DNA of 64,000 nt from Acidobacteriota bacterium (GTDB taxonomy: Bacteria; Acidobacteriota; Terriglobia; Terriglobales; Acidobacteriaceae). The translations under genes and the position numbers were made by a program. The stretch is taken from NCBI GenBank assembly GCA_013288805.1, contig JABDBE010000012.1, positions 1 through 64,000 on the forward strand. Reading direction: 5' to 3'. Shown here one piece after another: positions 1-8,494 of this stretch (the stretch's first letter is position 1; each line of letters starts with the position of its first letter). Below the pieces are notes generated by a model that was not told where the DNA came from, searched no databases, and saw only the letters and a list, made by a program, of their open reading frames with translations.

Positions 1-354
1 CACCACTCTCATGGTTCCTTGGGACGTCCGTCAAGATGAAACATATTGCAGCTGAGAAGCGTTGTTCGGTTTCCGTTTCTGTGCGAGGGAATCCCAACTG
101 AACGGCGAGACCTTTCCTAACTTGTCCTGGGAAATGGCTTCAGCAATGGCCACGTGAACCAGAATAGAAACGGCAGCGAGGAAGACCGCAAGCGGCGTCC
201 AAGTGTGCTTGCCAAATGAGCGAGACGAAAAAGTCTCGCGGCCCCGTCCGTCGTCGCTGTATCGCTCGCGACTGTTGCAACCGCCGAGGAGGGATAATCC
301 GGTTGAACACTCGCTGTGATTGACGAACTGTCCACGCTCTTCGTCATGTGTTCA
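1..354. other. Window edge without a confident gene
   Basis: Downstream of the DUF190 operon I see no confident gene. On the minus strand an ATG at 347 lies just after the DUF190 stop and opens a 76-codon frame to 117. Another minus frame at about 60-235 encodes a hydrophobic stretch (VFLAAVSILVHVAIAEA) and ends at about 45. The two could be one frameshifted small membrane protein, but neither frame has a recognisable family and I do not call a gene. Confidence 0.3.
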
Positions 355-705
355 CTATGCCGGGGAGCGGACGCCATCTTGATGCACGTATTTGATGACT
401 TCCACATCGGACATTGCGATTAAGCCATCATTCACCATCTGTTCCAACGCCGGCAGGAGTTTGCTGACGTTCTCGTGCGTATCTACGACTGACACCATAA
501 TCGGGCGGTCGGAAGATCTAAGAAGATGGGCTTTGTGAATCAGCGTGCTGGCACCGTAGCCTTCAATGCCGCGATAAACCGTTGCTCCGGCAATATCGAG
601 TTCCCGGCACTTCTCGACAATTGCCTGGTAGAGCGGCTTACCATGCCACTTGTCGTCTTCGCCGAAGTGAATCCGGAGCATCTTGGCCTTACCTTCGAGT
701 TTCAT
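355..705 (-). CDS. DUF190 (PII-fold) protein, single domain
   Basis: A 116-residue DUF190 protein. The family has a ferredoxin-like, PII/GlnB-type fold, and members are often neighbours of crcB. The sequence shows the usual pattern: an opening strand LRIHFGEDDKWHGKPLYQAI, then GATVYRGIEGYGA and a final strand DVEVIKY. The ATG overlaps the stop of the upstream two-domain DUF190 gene by 4 bp, so the two are translationally coupled. It is the last gene of the fluoride-riboswitch operon. Its molecular role is not established. A PII-like sensor or regulator of the fluoride channel is an inference from fold and context. Confidence 0.9.
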   Translation of the reverse strand: MKLEGKAKMLRIHFGEDDKWHGKPLYQAIVEKCRELDIAGATVYRGIEGYGASTLIHKAHLLRSSDRPIMVSVVDTHENVSKLLPALEQMVNDGLIAMSDVEVIKYVHQDGVRSPA

Positions 706-1442
706 ACGCGTGTCTCCTGACGCCGCTCGGTTTTCTCATAGTCGGGCGTGTACTTGATGACATCCACATCGGAGAGCACAACCAAACCCTGCTGCACCAT
801 TTCATCCAGGATGGGCATGAATGTCTTGAGCTTCTCTTCCGTGTCCACGATAGAGAGCAAAATGGGCCGGTCATGCGAAAGGCTGAGCGCTGCATCTTTG
901 TGGATCCTTCGATTTGCGCCATAGCCCAGGATGCCACGGTAAACCGTGACACCCGCAATATCGTGAGCCCGCAAGCCTCCTACGATGGCTTCATACAAAG
1001 GCTTGCCATTCCACTTGTCGTTTTCGCCGACGTAGATCCGCATCAATTTGGCTTTAGTTTCACTCTTGAGCGCGGGTTTCCCGGTTACAGCCGTTTGCTC
1101 TTTTTTTGTTTTTGTCTCGGAGGGCTTCACGATCGTCGTATCGTGCATTTCAATCAGGCCTGTCCCGGCCATCGCCTGCAGCTTGGGCAGCAACTCCTCG
1201 ACTTTCTCCGCAGTTTCGATGAACTCGATCTTGATAGGCAGACGGGTTGCGAGGTCCACGAGTCGAGTCGTGTGCATTTGGTGCTCGGAGCCAAAGCCGG
1301 CAATCCCTCGTGTCACGGTCGCGCCCGATACGCCCCGAAAGAACAGAAAATCGAGGATGGCGGCATAAGCCGCACTGCCGTGATAATGCTGATCCTCTGC
1401 AACGTAAATGGCGACCTTCTTAGCAGGTCCAGATGTGAGCAC
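702..1442 (-). CDS. Tandem DUF190 protein, two domains
   Basis: A 246-residue protein made of two DUF190 domains, roughly residues 8-105 and 130-235, joined by a Lys/Thr-rich linker. Each half carries a variant of the G(V/A)TV-RGI-G(F/Y)G core: GATVTRGIAGFG in the first and GVTVYRGILGYGA in the second. The second half is closer to the single-domain gene downstream, which points to local duplication. The start is a GTG with a strong GGAGG ribosome-binding site 4 nt upstream. It lies 184 bp after crcB on the same strand and overlaps the next DUF190 gene by 4 bp. Confidence 0.9.
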   Translation of the reverse strand: MLTSGPAKKVAIYVAEDQHYHGSAAYAAILDFLFFRGVSGATVTRGIAGFGSEHQMHTTRLVDLATRLPIKIEFIETAEKVEELLPKLQAMAGTGLIEMHDTTIVKPSETKTKKEQTAVTGKPALKSETKAKLMRIYVGENDKWNGKPLYEAIVGGLRAHDIAGVTVYRGILGYGANRRIHKDAALSLSHDRPILLSIVDTEEKLKTFMPILDEMVQQGLVVLSDVDVIKYTPDYEKTERRQETRV

Positions 1443-1626
1443 TTTCCCTCCTGAGCTCTACAGCCCTCGCTGGCTGACAAGAAATTCAGCCGCACGTCCT
1501 AGTATCCCACCAACCGTGTGAATCACTGCCAGGGCTGATGAAATTCCTTGAGCAAGCGACAGATCGGACACGCCCCTTTCATCCATGCCTGACCGGCGTT
1601 GATCTCGTTCGCCGATGCTTCAGCCT

Positions 1627-2004
1627 TCACGCGATCGCCCTCCCTGCAACCACCCCAATCCAGACAGCTACAAATCCAACGACCACGCTCAAGGTGATAT
1701 TGAGCATCGCCGTAACCAGCTGACCGTCCTGAAAGAGTTGGAACGTCTCATACTCAAAAGCCGAGAACGTCGTGTATCCGCCAATGAAACCGATGGGGAT
1801 GAGATATCGCCAATTCGGGCTCCAGTGTGCTTTCGTGGCCAGCAAAGGGAGAACCATGCCGATCAAAAATGAGCCCGTGACATTGATCACAAAAGTGCCA
1901 TAGGGAAATCGAGCGCCCAATCTGCCCCCGATAAAACTTCCGAGCCAGAAGCGCAAGACTGAACCTAGAAACCCTCCGATTCCAACCATTAAATATTTGA
2001 TCAA
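1627..2004 (-). CDS. crcB: CrcB/Fluc fluoride channel
   Basis: A 125-residue four-helix membrane protein that exports fluoride by passive permeation as a dual-topology dimer. Diagnostic residues are visible: GGFLGSVLRFW at 10-20, Asn41 in NVTGSFLIG, and GGYTTFSAFEYE at 75-86, which holds the polar track and the Na+-binding/phenylalanine region. Length is typical of the family. I take the TTG at 2004 as start because AAAGGAA lies about 9 nt upstream and the protein then begins exactly at the first helix. A fluoride aptamer lies about 200 nt upstream, and two DUF190 genes follow. Confidence 0.96.
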   Translation of the reverse strand: MIKYLMVGIGGFLGSVLRFWLGSFIGGRLGARFPYGTFVINVTGSFLIGMVLPLLATKAHWSPNWRYLIPIGFIGGYTTFSAFEYETFQLFQDGQLVTAMLNITLSVVVGFVAVWIGVVAGRAIA

Positions 2005-2203
2005 GTCGTCGTGTTCCTTTCGTTCTTGCTAAATTCCCCTTCCGGAGAATGCATGCGTGTGTGAGCGGACGCGGAAAAGCGCGCATCCCGCTTAACGTGC
2101 GACCGCCTGCTCGCGCTCACAGATTTGAGGAATCTCTTGGGAATTAGAAGATGGAGGGGAAAACTCTGAAATTAACCCCTACCAAGAGAATTCCTTCTTC
2201 TTC

Positions 2204-2254
2204 GTAGGAGTCATCTGCCCGAGTCGGGCGGTTAAAGGTGAACTCCAACACCCA
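2204..2254 (-). promoter_or_regulatory. Fluoride riboswitch (crcB motif) aptamer
   Basis: Read on the minus strand, the RNA has a first hairpin closed by GGTG/CACC with loop TTGGAGTT, then AACC, a second hairpin GCCCGACTCGGGC, and the 3' tail AGATGACTCCTAC. The loop GGAGTT pairs with GACTCC of the tail (five Watson-Crick pairs and one wobble), which is the pseudoknot that defines fluoride aptamers. It lies upstream of crcB in the correct orientation. Between aptamer and gene, 2129-2194 can form a long interrupted hairpin (arms GGAATTCTCTTGG and CCAAGAGATTCC) that may belong to the expression platform. No T-tract follows it. Confidence 0.92.
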
Positions 2255-2518
2255 GTCGAATTATGCCAACCCGGGGAGGCGAAGTCAATTGCGGATAACG
2301 CCGCCACGGACGTTGGACGCGTTATGAGGCGGGAGAAGGCCTTTCTCAAGTGCCGCGGTCATTCTGTATCTGGTTCGATTCCTATTGTCCAGTCTTGGTC
2401 ATGGCTAGTATTCTCCCGAAAAGGAAGGAGCGGTGGTCTTCGCGCATGGCGGCTCGACCGACCCTGCCTGACAAGCTTCTCGTGCCTGCTCAATCGAAAC
2501 GACCAAGGAGTGGCTACT

Positions 2519-2740
2519 GTGAAGAAAAATGGCTTGAGAGCGGTGATCGAGATAGGATTCATCATCTTCCTGTTTTATTCCAATCTTTTGATGGGAGAAT
2601 TTGAACGCTCAGGCATGGGACAGAAGAGAGGGATGGTTTGGGCAATCCGAGATGTTTTCACCACGGCCAATTTTGAAATTGCTACCATAGCCGCGCTCAC
2701 CGGTTACGTCTTGTTTGAATCTCTTCGAAAGAAATTCTAG
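2519..2740 (+). CDS. Small two-helix membrane protein
   Basis: A 73-residue protein with two hydrophobic segments, around residues 7-24 (AVIEIGFIIFLFYSNLLMG) and 50-66 (FEIATIAALTGYVLFES), and a basic end (LRKKF). The frame is open further upstream, but I choose the GTG at 2519 because AAGGAG lies 8 nt before it and the upstream residues look non-coding. It resembles small proteins I associate with Acidobacteriota. Function is unknown. Its end overlaps the ATPase relic on the other strand by 4 bp. Confidence 0.6.
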   Translation: MKKNGLRAVIEIGFIIFLFYSNLLMGEFERSGMGQKRGMVWAIRDVFTTANFEIATIAALTGYVLFESLRKKF

Positions 2741-3080
2741 GTAAATGTGGCTCTGATTCTGGGCTGCAAAAGAAACCACAGGAGCGCACCAGCGATAATG
2801 AAACCGGTCCAACCGCGTAGCCAGTCGCCTCTGTCCGCATCCGCTGACCGCTGATCACGTAGCTCCAGCAAAGCCTGTGCCACGCTGCGAAACACAACTT
2901 GCGTCGTTGTCGAGTTCTCGGAATAGAGAGCGGCTCGCATCTGCAGCAGCAGACTGCGGATCAGCAGGGTCTTGCCAACACCGGTTGGCCCATGAAGAAG
3001 GAACGGCTTCCTTTTCAGCAGACGCTGTTCAGCGCCCGCATTTCTTCCACACGTCCAAAAATAAAGTCCGACGTTTGCAT
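2737..3080 (-). pseudogene. Frameshifted, truncated P-loop ATPase relic
   Basis: The ATG at 3080 opens MQTSDFIFGRVEEMRAL, then runs into a stop. One frame over the protein continues as EQRLLKRKPFLLHG with the Walker A motif GPTGVGKT and the sequence YSENSTTTQVVFRSVAQALLE. The span of 344 bases is not a multiple of three, so a single-base indel near 3025-3035 explains it. After only about 75 residues of ATPase the frame ends in a lone transmembrane helix, with no Walker B or sensor region. This looks like the first part of an AAA-type ATPase that has lost its frame and C-terminus. Confidence 0.6.
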
Positions 3081-3162
3081 GGCGTGTGCTTATTGCAAGC
3101 ATTGAGAGCCGAATGAAGCTGATATTCCGGCGACCTCCCGGAGGAACTCTCAGTTGGCGACG

Positions 3163-3252
3163 TGGCGGAGAGTGAGGGATTCGAACCCCCGATACCCGTT
3201 AAGGTATGCCGGTTTTCAAGACCGGTGCCATCAACCACTCGGCCAACTCTCC
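3163..3252 (-). tRNA. tRNA-Ser(UGA)
   Basis: On the minus strand the acceptor arms GGAGAGT and ACTCTCC pair perfectly. The anticodon loop reads CTTGAAA, giving anticodon UGA (serine). A long variable arm follows, as expected for a class II tRNA, and the T arm contains GGTTCGAATCC. The 3' CCA is encoded. Length is 90 nt including CCA. Confidence 0.97.
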
Positions 3253-3394
3253 GCACCCTTACGTCAATAGATTATCAGAGAGCGAGTTTGATCCCTTACA
3301 CTCTGAAATGCAGGAGAACAGATCGGATGCTCCGGATCAACAATTTCACAAGATCGAACTGACCACGAGCACAGACGGGTACTTCGCTAAATGA

Positions 3395-3430
3395 TGCAAA
3401 AGAAAATCATGGCCGCGGAAAGCGGCCATG
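3395..3430 (-). terminator. Rho-independent terminator
   Basis: A perfect 9-bp stem (CATGGCCGC/GCGGCCATG, 3408-3430) with a 5-nt loop is followed, in the minus direction, by the T-rich stretch ATTTTCTTTTG. It lies about 40 bp after the secreted protein gene ending at 3468. Confidence 0.8.
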
Positions 3431-3467
3431 GGCTGTGTCTACTTGGCTCGGGAAAAGACGTGGGCAA

Positions 3468-4181
3468 TTATTGTCCCAGCACTGCGAGTGCTAGCCCTGG
3501 TGTTTGTTGAACTGCTACCCACTTTCCGTTGTTTTGACGGCACTGTCCGCCCGTGGAGTAGCAGCGGGCTGCGCTGGGCGCCGGATCGATTTGATCGGTA
3601 TCGTTGACATTCCAGAAGAGGAAGGCGTCTTTGTCGTCGGCATTGGTAGTCACAGTGATCCAATATTGCACTCCACTTGTAACCGCAATTCCTGATTGAT
3701 CGGTGATTACCGCGACCGTGCAGCAAGTTCCTCCAGCTACCAGATTCTTCACCTTCCAAGTTTTGATTGCGGTTCCCGGGATACCATTGGCATCGTTGTT
3801 GACACTCACAATAACTTCATTCGTCCCGCCGAGGTATCCAAGCGCTAATTTGATCTTTGTAACAACATGGTTGGCGCTGGGCGTGAATGCCACGCCGTCC
3901 CACCATTCAACGTTGCCGGGCGAGTTCGGACCGGAAATCGTGGCTCCCTCGCAGCACCAGTAAATTCCCTTGGGATACGCGGCGCCAAGGTTGTCGTAAA
4001 TCTTGACCAGGTTGGCGTCAGACTGATCCGTTGCCGTGGCTTGCTGGGCGCGGGCTTTTACCATCACGGTTCTTCCGTTGTCGCTCACGATCACCCCGTT
4101 TTTACTGGCGGTGAAAGCCGCCACACTGACGAGCAGCAGCAAGGCCACTCCCACGATGACACGTTCGATAGTTCTATTCAT
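3468..4181 (-). CDS. Secreted Cys- and Trp-containing beta-rich protein
   Basis: A 237-residue protein with an N-terminal signal or anchor segment (VIVGVALLLLVSVAAFTA, about 9-26). The mature part has beta-rich stretches with CC pairs (YWCCEGA, GGTCCTV) and the motifs WWDGVAFTPS, DKDAFLFWNVNDTDQ and CYSTGGQC. I recognise the general look of an exported beta-sandwich protein seen in soil Acidobacteriota but cannot name a family or function. It is monocistronic, with its own terminator downstream. Confidence 0.75.
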   Translation of the reverse strand: MNRTIERVIVGVALLLLVSVAAFTASKNGVIVSDNGRTVMVKARAQQATATDQSDANLVKIYDNLGAAYPKGIYWCCEGATISGPNSPGNVEWWDGVAFTPSANHVVTKIKLALGYLGGTNEVIVSVNNDANGIPGTAIKTWKVKNLVAGGTCCTVAVITDQSGIAVTSGVQYWITVTTNADDKDAFLFWNVNDTDQIDPAPSAARCYSTGGQCRQNNGKWVAVQQTPGLALAVLGQ

Positions 4182-4363
4182 GGTTATCTCCCCTTTTAGA
4201 AAAACTGGTCTGCGAGGTCGTCCTGTAGGATCACATCGCCGTAAAACTATACCGCGTTTTCCCCCTGTGAATTAGTCTGAAGGCCGGAAAAAGAGAACGT
4301 GCTATGCCTTCGCCAGAAAACCTGGAATGGCGGTAAACTGGTTTTTGGAGCGAGATTAGGAGC

Positions 4364-4696
4364 GTGTTGATCGAGGTCGCCAAGCCGGTTGCGTTCATTC
4401 TGTGCGTCGTCTCTTTGTACGCCCTATTCATTCACGCCTTTCTGCTTCCATCCAACGATATGCACGAGAAGATTTGCGATTGTCTCAGTCTATTGATGTT
4501 GGCGGCTGGAATGTCGCTGATCAGCGGATTGATTTTCCAGCGCGCAACGCCCGGACAAAGTATGCTCGACACACAGCTCCTGGCCACACTTCCTGTTCAA
4601 CTCTTTTGTTGGGCTTCGAGCACCATGCTCATTCTCTTCCTCGTTTCCTGGTACTTGGAAAGCCACTGCATTTTCTATCGAGATGTAAACTTCTGA
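4364..4696 (+). CDS. Small membrane protein, three or four helices
   Basis: About 110 residues, mostly hydrophobic, with likely helices around 7-27, 40-57, 70-85 and 88-100. AGGAG sits just before the start region. The GTG at 4364 and the TTG at 4367 are both possible starts, and the TTG has better spacing from AGGAG. No recognised family or catalytic motif. It stands alone, upstream of another small membrane protein on the same strand. Confidence 0.55.
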   Translation: MLIEVAKPVAFILCVVSLYALFIHAFLLPSNDMHEKICDCLSLLMLAAGMSLISGLIFQRATPGQSMLDTQLLATLPVQLFCWASSTMLILFLVSWYLESHCIFYRDVNF

Positions 4697-4765
4697 AGCC
4701 CGCGGCGAGTGAGGCGCCGTTATGAAGAAATTTTCGGTCGAGGCTAATTCCTGTATGCGCGCGGA

Positions 4766-5062
4766 GTGCTTGACGTGATCGGGGTCTGGGCGCGGCGGCT
4801 GGGCAGAGTTGCAATCGCAATCGTTGTCCTGTTGGAATTGCTCTTTGTGGGGGACTGGGCGGTGCTGCAGTTTCGTATTTCGCGTGGGACAGCGTACGGT
4901 GTGGTCGAAGTCAATCAGTTTCTGGCAACGCCCCTGAAGGGCAGCAAGGTTGAATATGATCTGATGGGTACGGTGCAGAAGACGTGCACCCGTTCAATTT
5001 TCCCGCAGAAGGGGAATCCTTCGTGCTGGTGGCTGGAACGGCATAAATCGCAATGGGAGTGA
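4766..5062 (+). CDS. Small single-pass membrane protein, CxxSxFPxxGxxxCWW motif
   Basis: A 98-residue protein with one transmembrane helix (about 14-32) and an outer domain of about 65 residues that ends CTRSIFPQKGNPSCWWLERH. The paired cysteines and the Phe-Pro/Trp-Trp pattern match small Acidobacteriota proteins I have seen, but no function is assigned. The start is a GTG. It precedes the MscS-type gene by 79 bp on the same strand and could share its transcript. Confidence 0.55.
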   Translation: MLDVIGVWARRLGRVAIAIVVLLELLFVGDWAVLQFRISRGTAYGVVEVNQFLATPLKGSKVEYDLMGTVQKTCTRSIFPQKGNPSCWWLERHKSQWE

Positions 5063-5141
5063 AAGCCAGCGGCGGAAAACGCATCCAAGTTCGGAAGGCT
5101 CGAAGGAAATCATAAACCCGGTCGCGAACGAGACAAGAATT

Positions 5142-7115
5142 ATGATGGCGTCCCTTTTGAAGTCAAAAAGAAAGTCCCGGTCCGGAGGGCTGGGGAAACT
5201 TTCCGCCTTCGCTGCTGCGGTCTTCTTAGGGCTATCCGGAGTCTTATTCACCTGCCCAACACTCGGACAGAGCGCGTCTGCGGCCCTTGGCTCGTCGGAT
5301 GTCGTCGAGTTCTTATCCAAGACCATCGATTGGTATCGGCAGACCAGTTCCGCCGAGCAGCAAATCGCCACGGACCCAGTTGACCTGGCCTTCGGAGATA
5401 ACAATCGTCGCACCGCCGACGACGTTGTGCGCATGGCGTTCGACTTTGCGCGCCAGCAAGAACAACTACTCTCGCCCCAGGCGACGGCCAACCAGCCACA
5501 AACTCCGAACAACAAGTTGTCTCAGTATCAGGGTCTGGTTCAGGCGGCAGCCAATGAGGATCAACAGGTCCAGCAGACCCGGACGGAACTGTCGCAGCTA
5601 GAGCAGAAAAAAGAGGCCGCAACGGGGAAAAAACGCAAGGATTTGGATTCACAGATTGCGGAGTTGAACAGTGAACTGGGCTTGATGCAAGCGCGCCGCG
5701 ATGTGCTCCACAACATGATCGATTTTGTGGGACAAGCCAACACCAGTGGTTTGGGAACAGTCGGGCTGCGGGGGCAAATCGAACAGCTGGCACGCTCAGT
5801 GCCGGCGTACTTAAGCGAGCCTGTGAACAAGGGTGGCAATCTCCAGTCTTCGCCTCCCCAGCAGTCAAGTTCCAAAACCGAGACACTGAAACCCGCTCCC
5901 ACAGGAATTTGGGGCTACATAGCTGATCTTTTCCACCTTTCTCGCAAAGAAAGCACTCTTAAGCGGGAGATCGCTTCGACAGATGCACTCGAGCAAGTGG
6001 CCAGCCAACTCCGCAATCCGTTGCTCGCGACTCTCAAAACCATGATCCAGAATGGGGATCAGCTCGAACATCAGGCGGATACGAGTGATCCCGCCGCGCT
6101 GGTGCAAGAGAAACAAAAGCTCGATCAACTCACAGCCGAGTACAGGCAGATCTCCGCAGCCCTCGTGCCTCTGAGCAAGCAGGCCATTCTCCTTGATATT
6201 TACAAACGCAGTCTGAGCGCCTGGTACGACACCGTCAAGAATGATTATCTGGAAGACCTCAAGAATCTCCTGGTGCGGCTCGGAGGTCTGGTCGTTGTCA
6301 TCGGAGTCGTCCTCGGCATAGGTGAACTGTGGCGGAGAACCATTTTCCGGTACGTCCAGGACACCCGCCGACGTTATCAATTCCTCCTGTTGCGGCGCAT
6401 TGTCCTTTGGACTGCGATCGGGATCATTTTGGTTTTCACTTTCGCTACCGAACTGAGTTCGATAGTGACCTTCGCCGGCCTGATTACGGCAGGAGTTGCG
6501 GTAGCACTGCAAAACGTAATCGTTTCGATCGTGGGCTATTTCTTCCTGATCGGGAAGTATGGAATTCGGGTTGGCGATCGCGTTCAAGTGGCGGGGGTGA
6601 AGGGCGAGGTCGTTGACATTGGCATGGTGCGGTTCCATCTTATGGAACTCGCCGGGGGAACGATGGATTCCGAGCCGAGCGGGCGGGTCGTAGCGTTTTC
6701 GAATTCGATTGTTTTTCAATCCACTGCTGGCCTCTTCAAACAGATTCCTGGAACCAGCTTTGTCTGGCACGAAATCAAGCTTACATTCGCCCCCGAAAGC
6801 GACTACCACACAGTGCGTGATCGCGCAAACCACGCGGTGGAGGCCGCGTTTTCCGCGTACCAGGACAATCTGGAACGGCAGCGCCAGGAAATGCAACGCA
6901 GTTTGACCTACGTCTCGGCTTCCGCATTGAAGCCGAAAGTTACCCTTCATTTTGCCACGTCGGGAATCGAAGTTCTGATCCGCTACCCCGTAGTGCTGCA
7001 GAAGGCGGCTGAGATCGACGAACATCTAATGCATGAATTGTTCGCCGAAGTGGACCGGGAACCCAAGCTTAAGCTGATTGGAACGGAAGTTCCCGAGACC
7101 AAGGCAGTCGCCTAG
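5142..7115 (+). CDS. MscS-family mechanosensitive channel with large periplasmic region
   Basis: A 657-residue protein. A signal segment (about 18-45) is followed by a long, mostly helical and coiled-coil periplasmic region (about 50-370, including ELSQLEQKKEAATGKKRKDL). Transmembrane helices follow (about 375-475), then the MscS core. The pore-lining helix is rich in Gly and Ala (TFAGLITAGVAVALQNVIVS), and the beta domain starts at KYGIRVGDRVQVAGVKGEVV. The C-terminal alpha/beta domain follows. Such large MscS relatives gate on membrane tension or may be modulated by their periplasmic part. What this one senses is not visible from sequence. Confidence 0.9.
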   Translation: MMASLLKSKRKSRSGGLGKLSAFAAAVFLGLSGVLFTCPTLGQSASAALGSSDVVEFLSKTIDWYRQTSSAEQQIATDPVDLAFGDNNRRTADDVVRMAFDFARQQEQLLSPQATANQPQTPNNKLSQYQGLVQAAANEDQQVQQTRTELSQLEQKKEAATGKKRKDLDSQIAELNSELGLMQARRDVLHNMIDFVGQANTSGLGTVGLRGQIEQLARSVPAYLSEPVNKGGNLQSSPPQQSSSKTETLKPAPTGIWGYIADLFHLSRKESTLKREIASTDALEQVASQLRNPLLATLKTMIQNGDQLEHQADTSDPAALVQEKQKLDQLTAEYRQISAALVPLSKQAILLDIYKRSLSAWYDTVKNDYLEDLKNLLVRLGGLVVVIGVVLGIGELWRRTIFRYVQDTRRRYQFLLLRRIVLWTAIGIILVFTFATELSSIVTFAGLITAGVAVALQNVIVSIVGYFFLIGKYGIRVGDRVQVAGVKGEVVDIGMVRFHLMELAGGTMDSEPSGRVVAFSNSIVFQSTAGLFKQIPGTSFVWHEIKLTFAPESDYHTVRDRANHAVEAAFSAYQDNLERQRQEMQRSLTYVSASALKPKVTLHFATSGIEVLIRYPVVLQKAAEIDEHLMHELFAEVDREPKLKLIGTEVPETKAVA

Positions 7116-7323
7116 CTTCAGCACGCGAATCGTTCCGCACAGCAGCCGTCACGATCCGGCCGGCCGAGTGCGATTGTCGTTCGACGGATCGCGTTTTCGA
7201 CAACGTTGGCAGAATCGGCAAATACGGATGCCTGGCTGGAACCAGTTTTCACAAATAGGATTATCCTTGGACATGACGCAATGGTGCGAATGCGATCCGG
7301 TTGGAGATCGACCGCGAGGCATC

Positions 7324-8487
7324 ATGAAATCTAATTATTTTCTGCTTATCGTCTTCTTGGTCTCTCTCTCATTCTCCGCGCTGACCCAACCATGTGCACA
7401 CGCGCAGGCCCAAGGCAGCCCTGATGCTTCAAGCCAATCGTGGACCGCCACGACCCAGCAGCAATTGCCCAGCAACGACAATCCCACCAGAACATCAGAA
7501 ACTCACACTGAGTCCGGCGGGCGCACTATCGATAATCAGCATACAGAGAACATGGGGATGGACGGCCATTATGAGCCCTATTTGGATGTTCAGAAAGAAT
7601 CCGTCAAAGTTGATGCCAACACGACCCGAACCATTGAGCGCACGTTTGGCCGAGATTCCGATGGGCGGAAAACCCTGGTTCAGGTAACAGAAGTGGAAAG
7701 CCGCACCTTGCCGGGAGGCGAAGTGAAAGTCGTGCGCACGACGTCGGATCCCGACGCTAACGGCGCTCTACAGACGGTTCAGCGAGAAGTTCTGGATACG
7801 CGGCAGATAAGCCCGAACGTGCAGGAGACCAAGACCACGCTTCTTACGGCCTCAGCGAACGGCGGTCTAACCCCGTCCGTACAGACCACGGACCGCGAAA
7901 CCAAGACTGGCGATCACAATGTTGAATTTCACAAGTCCACTTCGCTGCCCGACTCCAACGGCAACTGGCAGCTCAGCGAAGTTCGAGAGGGCACAGTTAA
8001 GGACGACGGCAAGGATCGCACCAGAACCAAAGAAGAGCGCGTCCTGCGCCCGGGAACTGACGGGAACTTGTCTGTGGTCGAGCGGACAATAAGCAAGGAG
8101 TCTGAAAATGCCGCGGGCGAGAAACGCGAGACGGTGGCAACCTACTCAACCAACCTTCCCGGGACTCCGATTGACGATAGCCTGCACTTGAACCAGGAGG
8201 TCACGACGGTTCATCGCAAGGCCGATGGCGTGCAAACCACGCAAACGCTGGTAGAACAGAGAAACCCGGCAGAGCCAAGTGGCAGCCTTCGAGTCACGCA
8301 AGAGGCAATCGACATTGTTCGGTCGGGAACCTCCGGAACAACTCGGGAGACGCAGACCCTTCAGTCGTTGGATTCCAACGGGGAGCTCGGAGTAGTCTCC
8401 GTGGATACCCGAAAACAAGACAATTCACCAGCAGTCCACATTGATATCGCGCCGGCTAAAACTCCGCAGCCCGCGCCCGCTCACTAG
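7324..8487 (+). CDS. Secreted tandem-repeat beta protein
   Basis: A 387-residue exported protein. The signal peptide is MKSNYFLLIVFLVSLSFSA and beyond, with a likely cleavage after AHA near residue 28. From about residue 90 to 365 it is built of degenerate units of about 45 residues with a recurring (P/R)D.(N/D)G.L..V..(V/R)E pattern, as in RDSDGRKTLVQVTEVE, DPDANGALQTVQRE and LPDSNGNWQLSEVRE. The repeats are polar and rich in Thr, Glu and Arg, suggesting stacked beta hairpins. Function is unknown. I choose the ATG at 7324 because it places the signal peptide at the N-terminus. It ends 7 bp from convergent sodC. Confidence 0.7.
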   Translation: MKSNYFLLIVFLVSLSFSALTQPCAHAQAQGSPDASSQSWTATTQQQLPSNDNPTRTSETHTESGGRTIDNQHTENMGMDGHYEPYLDVQKESVKVDANTTRTIERTFGRDSDGRKTLVQVTEVESRTLPGGEVKVVRTTSDPDANGALQTVQREVLDTRQISPNVQETKTTLLTASANGGLTPSVQTTDRETKTGDHNVEFHKSTSLPDSNGNWQLSEVREGTVKDDGKDRTRTKEERVLRPGTDGNLSVVERTISKESENAAGEKRETVATYSTNLPGTPIDDSLHLNQEVTTVHRKADGVQTTQTLVEQRNPAEPSGSLRVTQEAIDIVRSGTSGTTRETQTLQSLDSNGELGVVSVDTRKQDNSPAVHIDIAPAKTPQPAPAH

Positions 8488-8494
8488 CCGCAAT

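Noticed and set aside
3020-3080. Second selenocysteine site: TGA following Cys in the ATPase relic
   Set aside because: The frame after the TGA does not continue the ATPase; the Walker A motif is in another frame, so a frameshift explains it.
5865-7025. A long open minus-strand frame opposite the MscS-type gene
   Set aside because: Composition follows from the codon use of the real gene on the other strand; no family pattern or ribosome-binding site.
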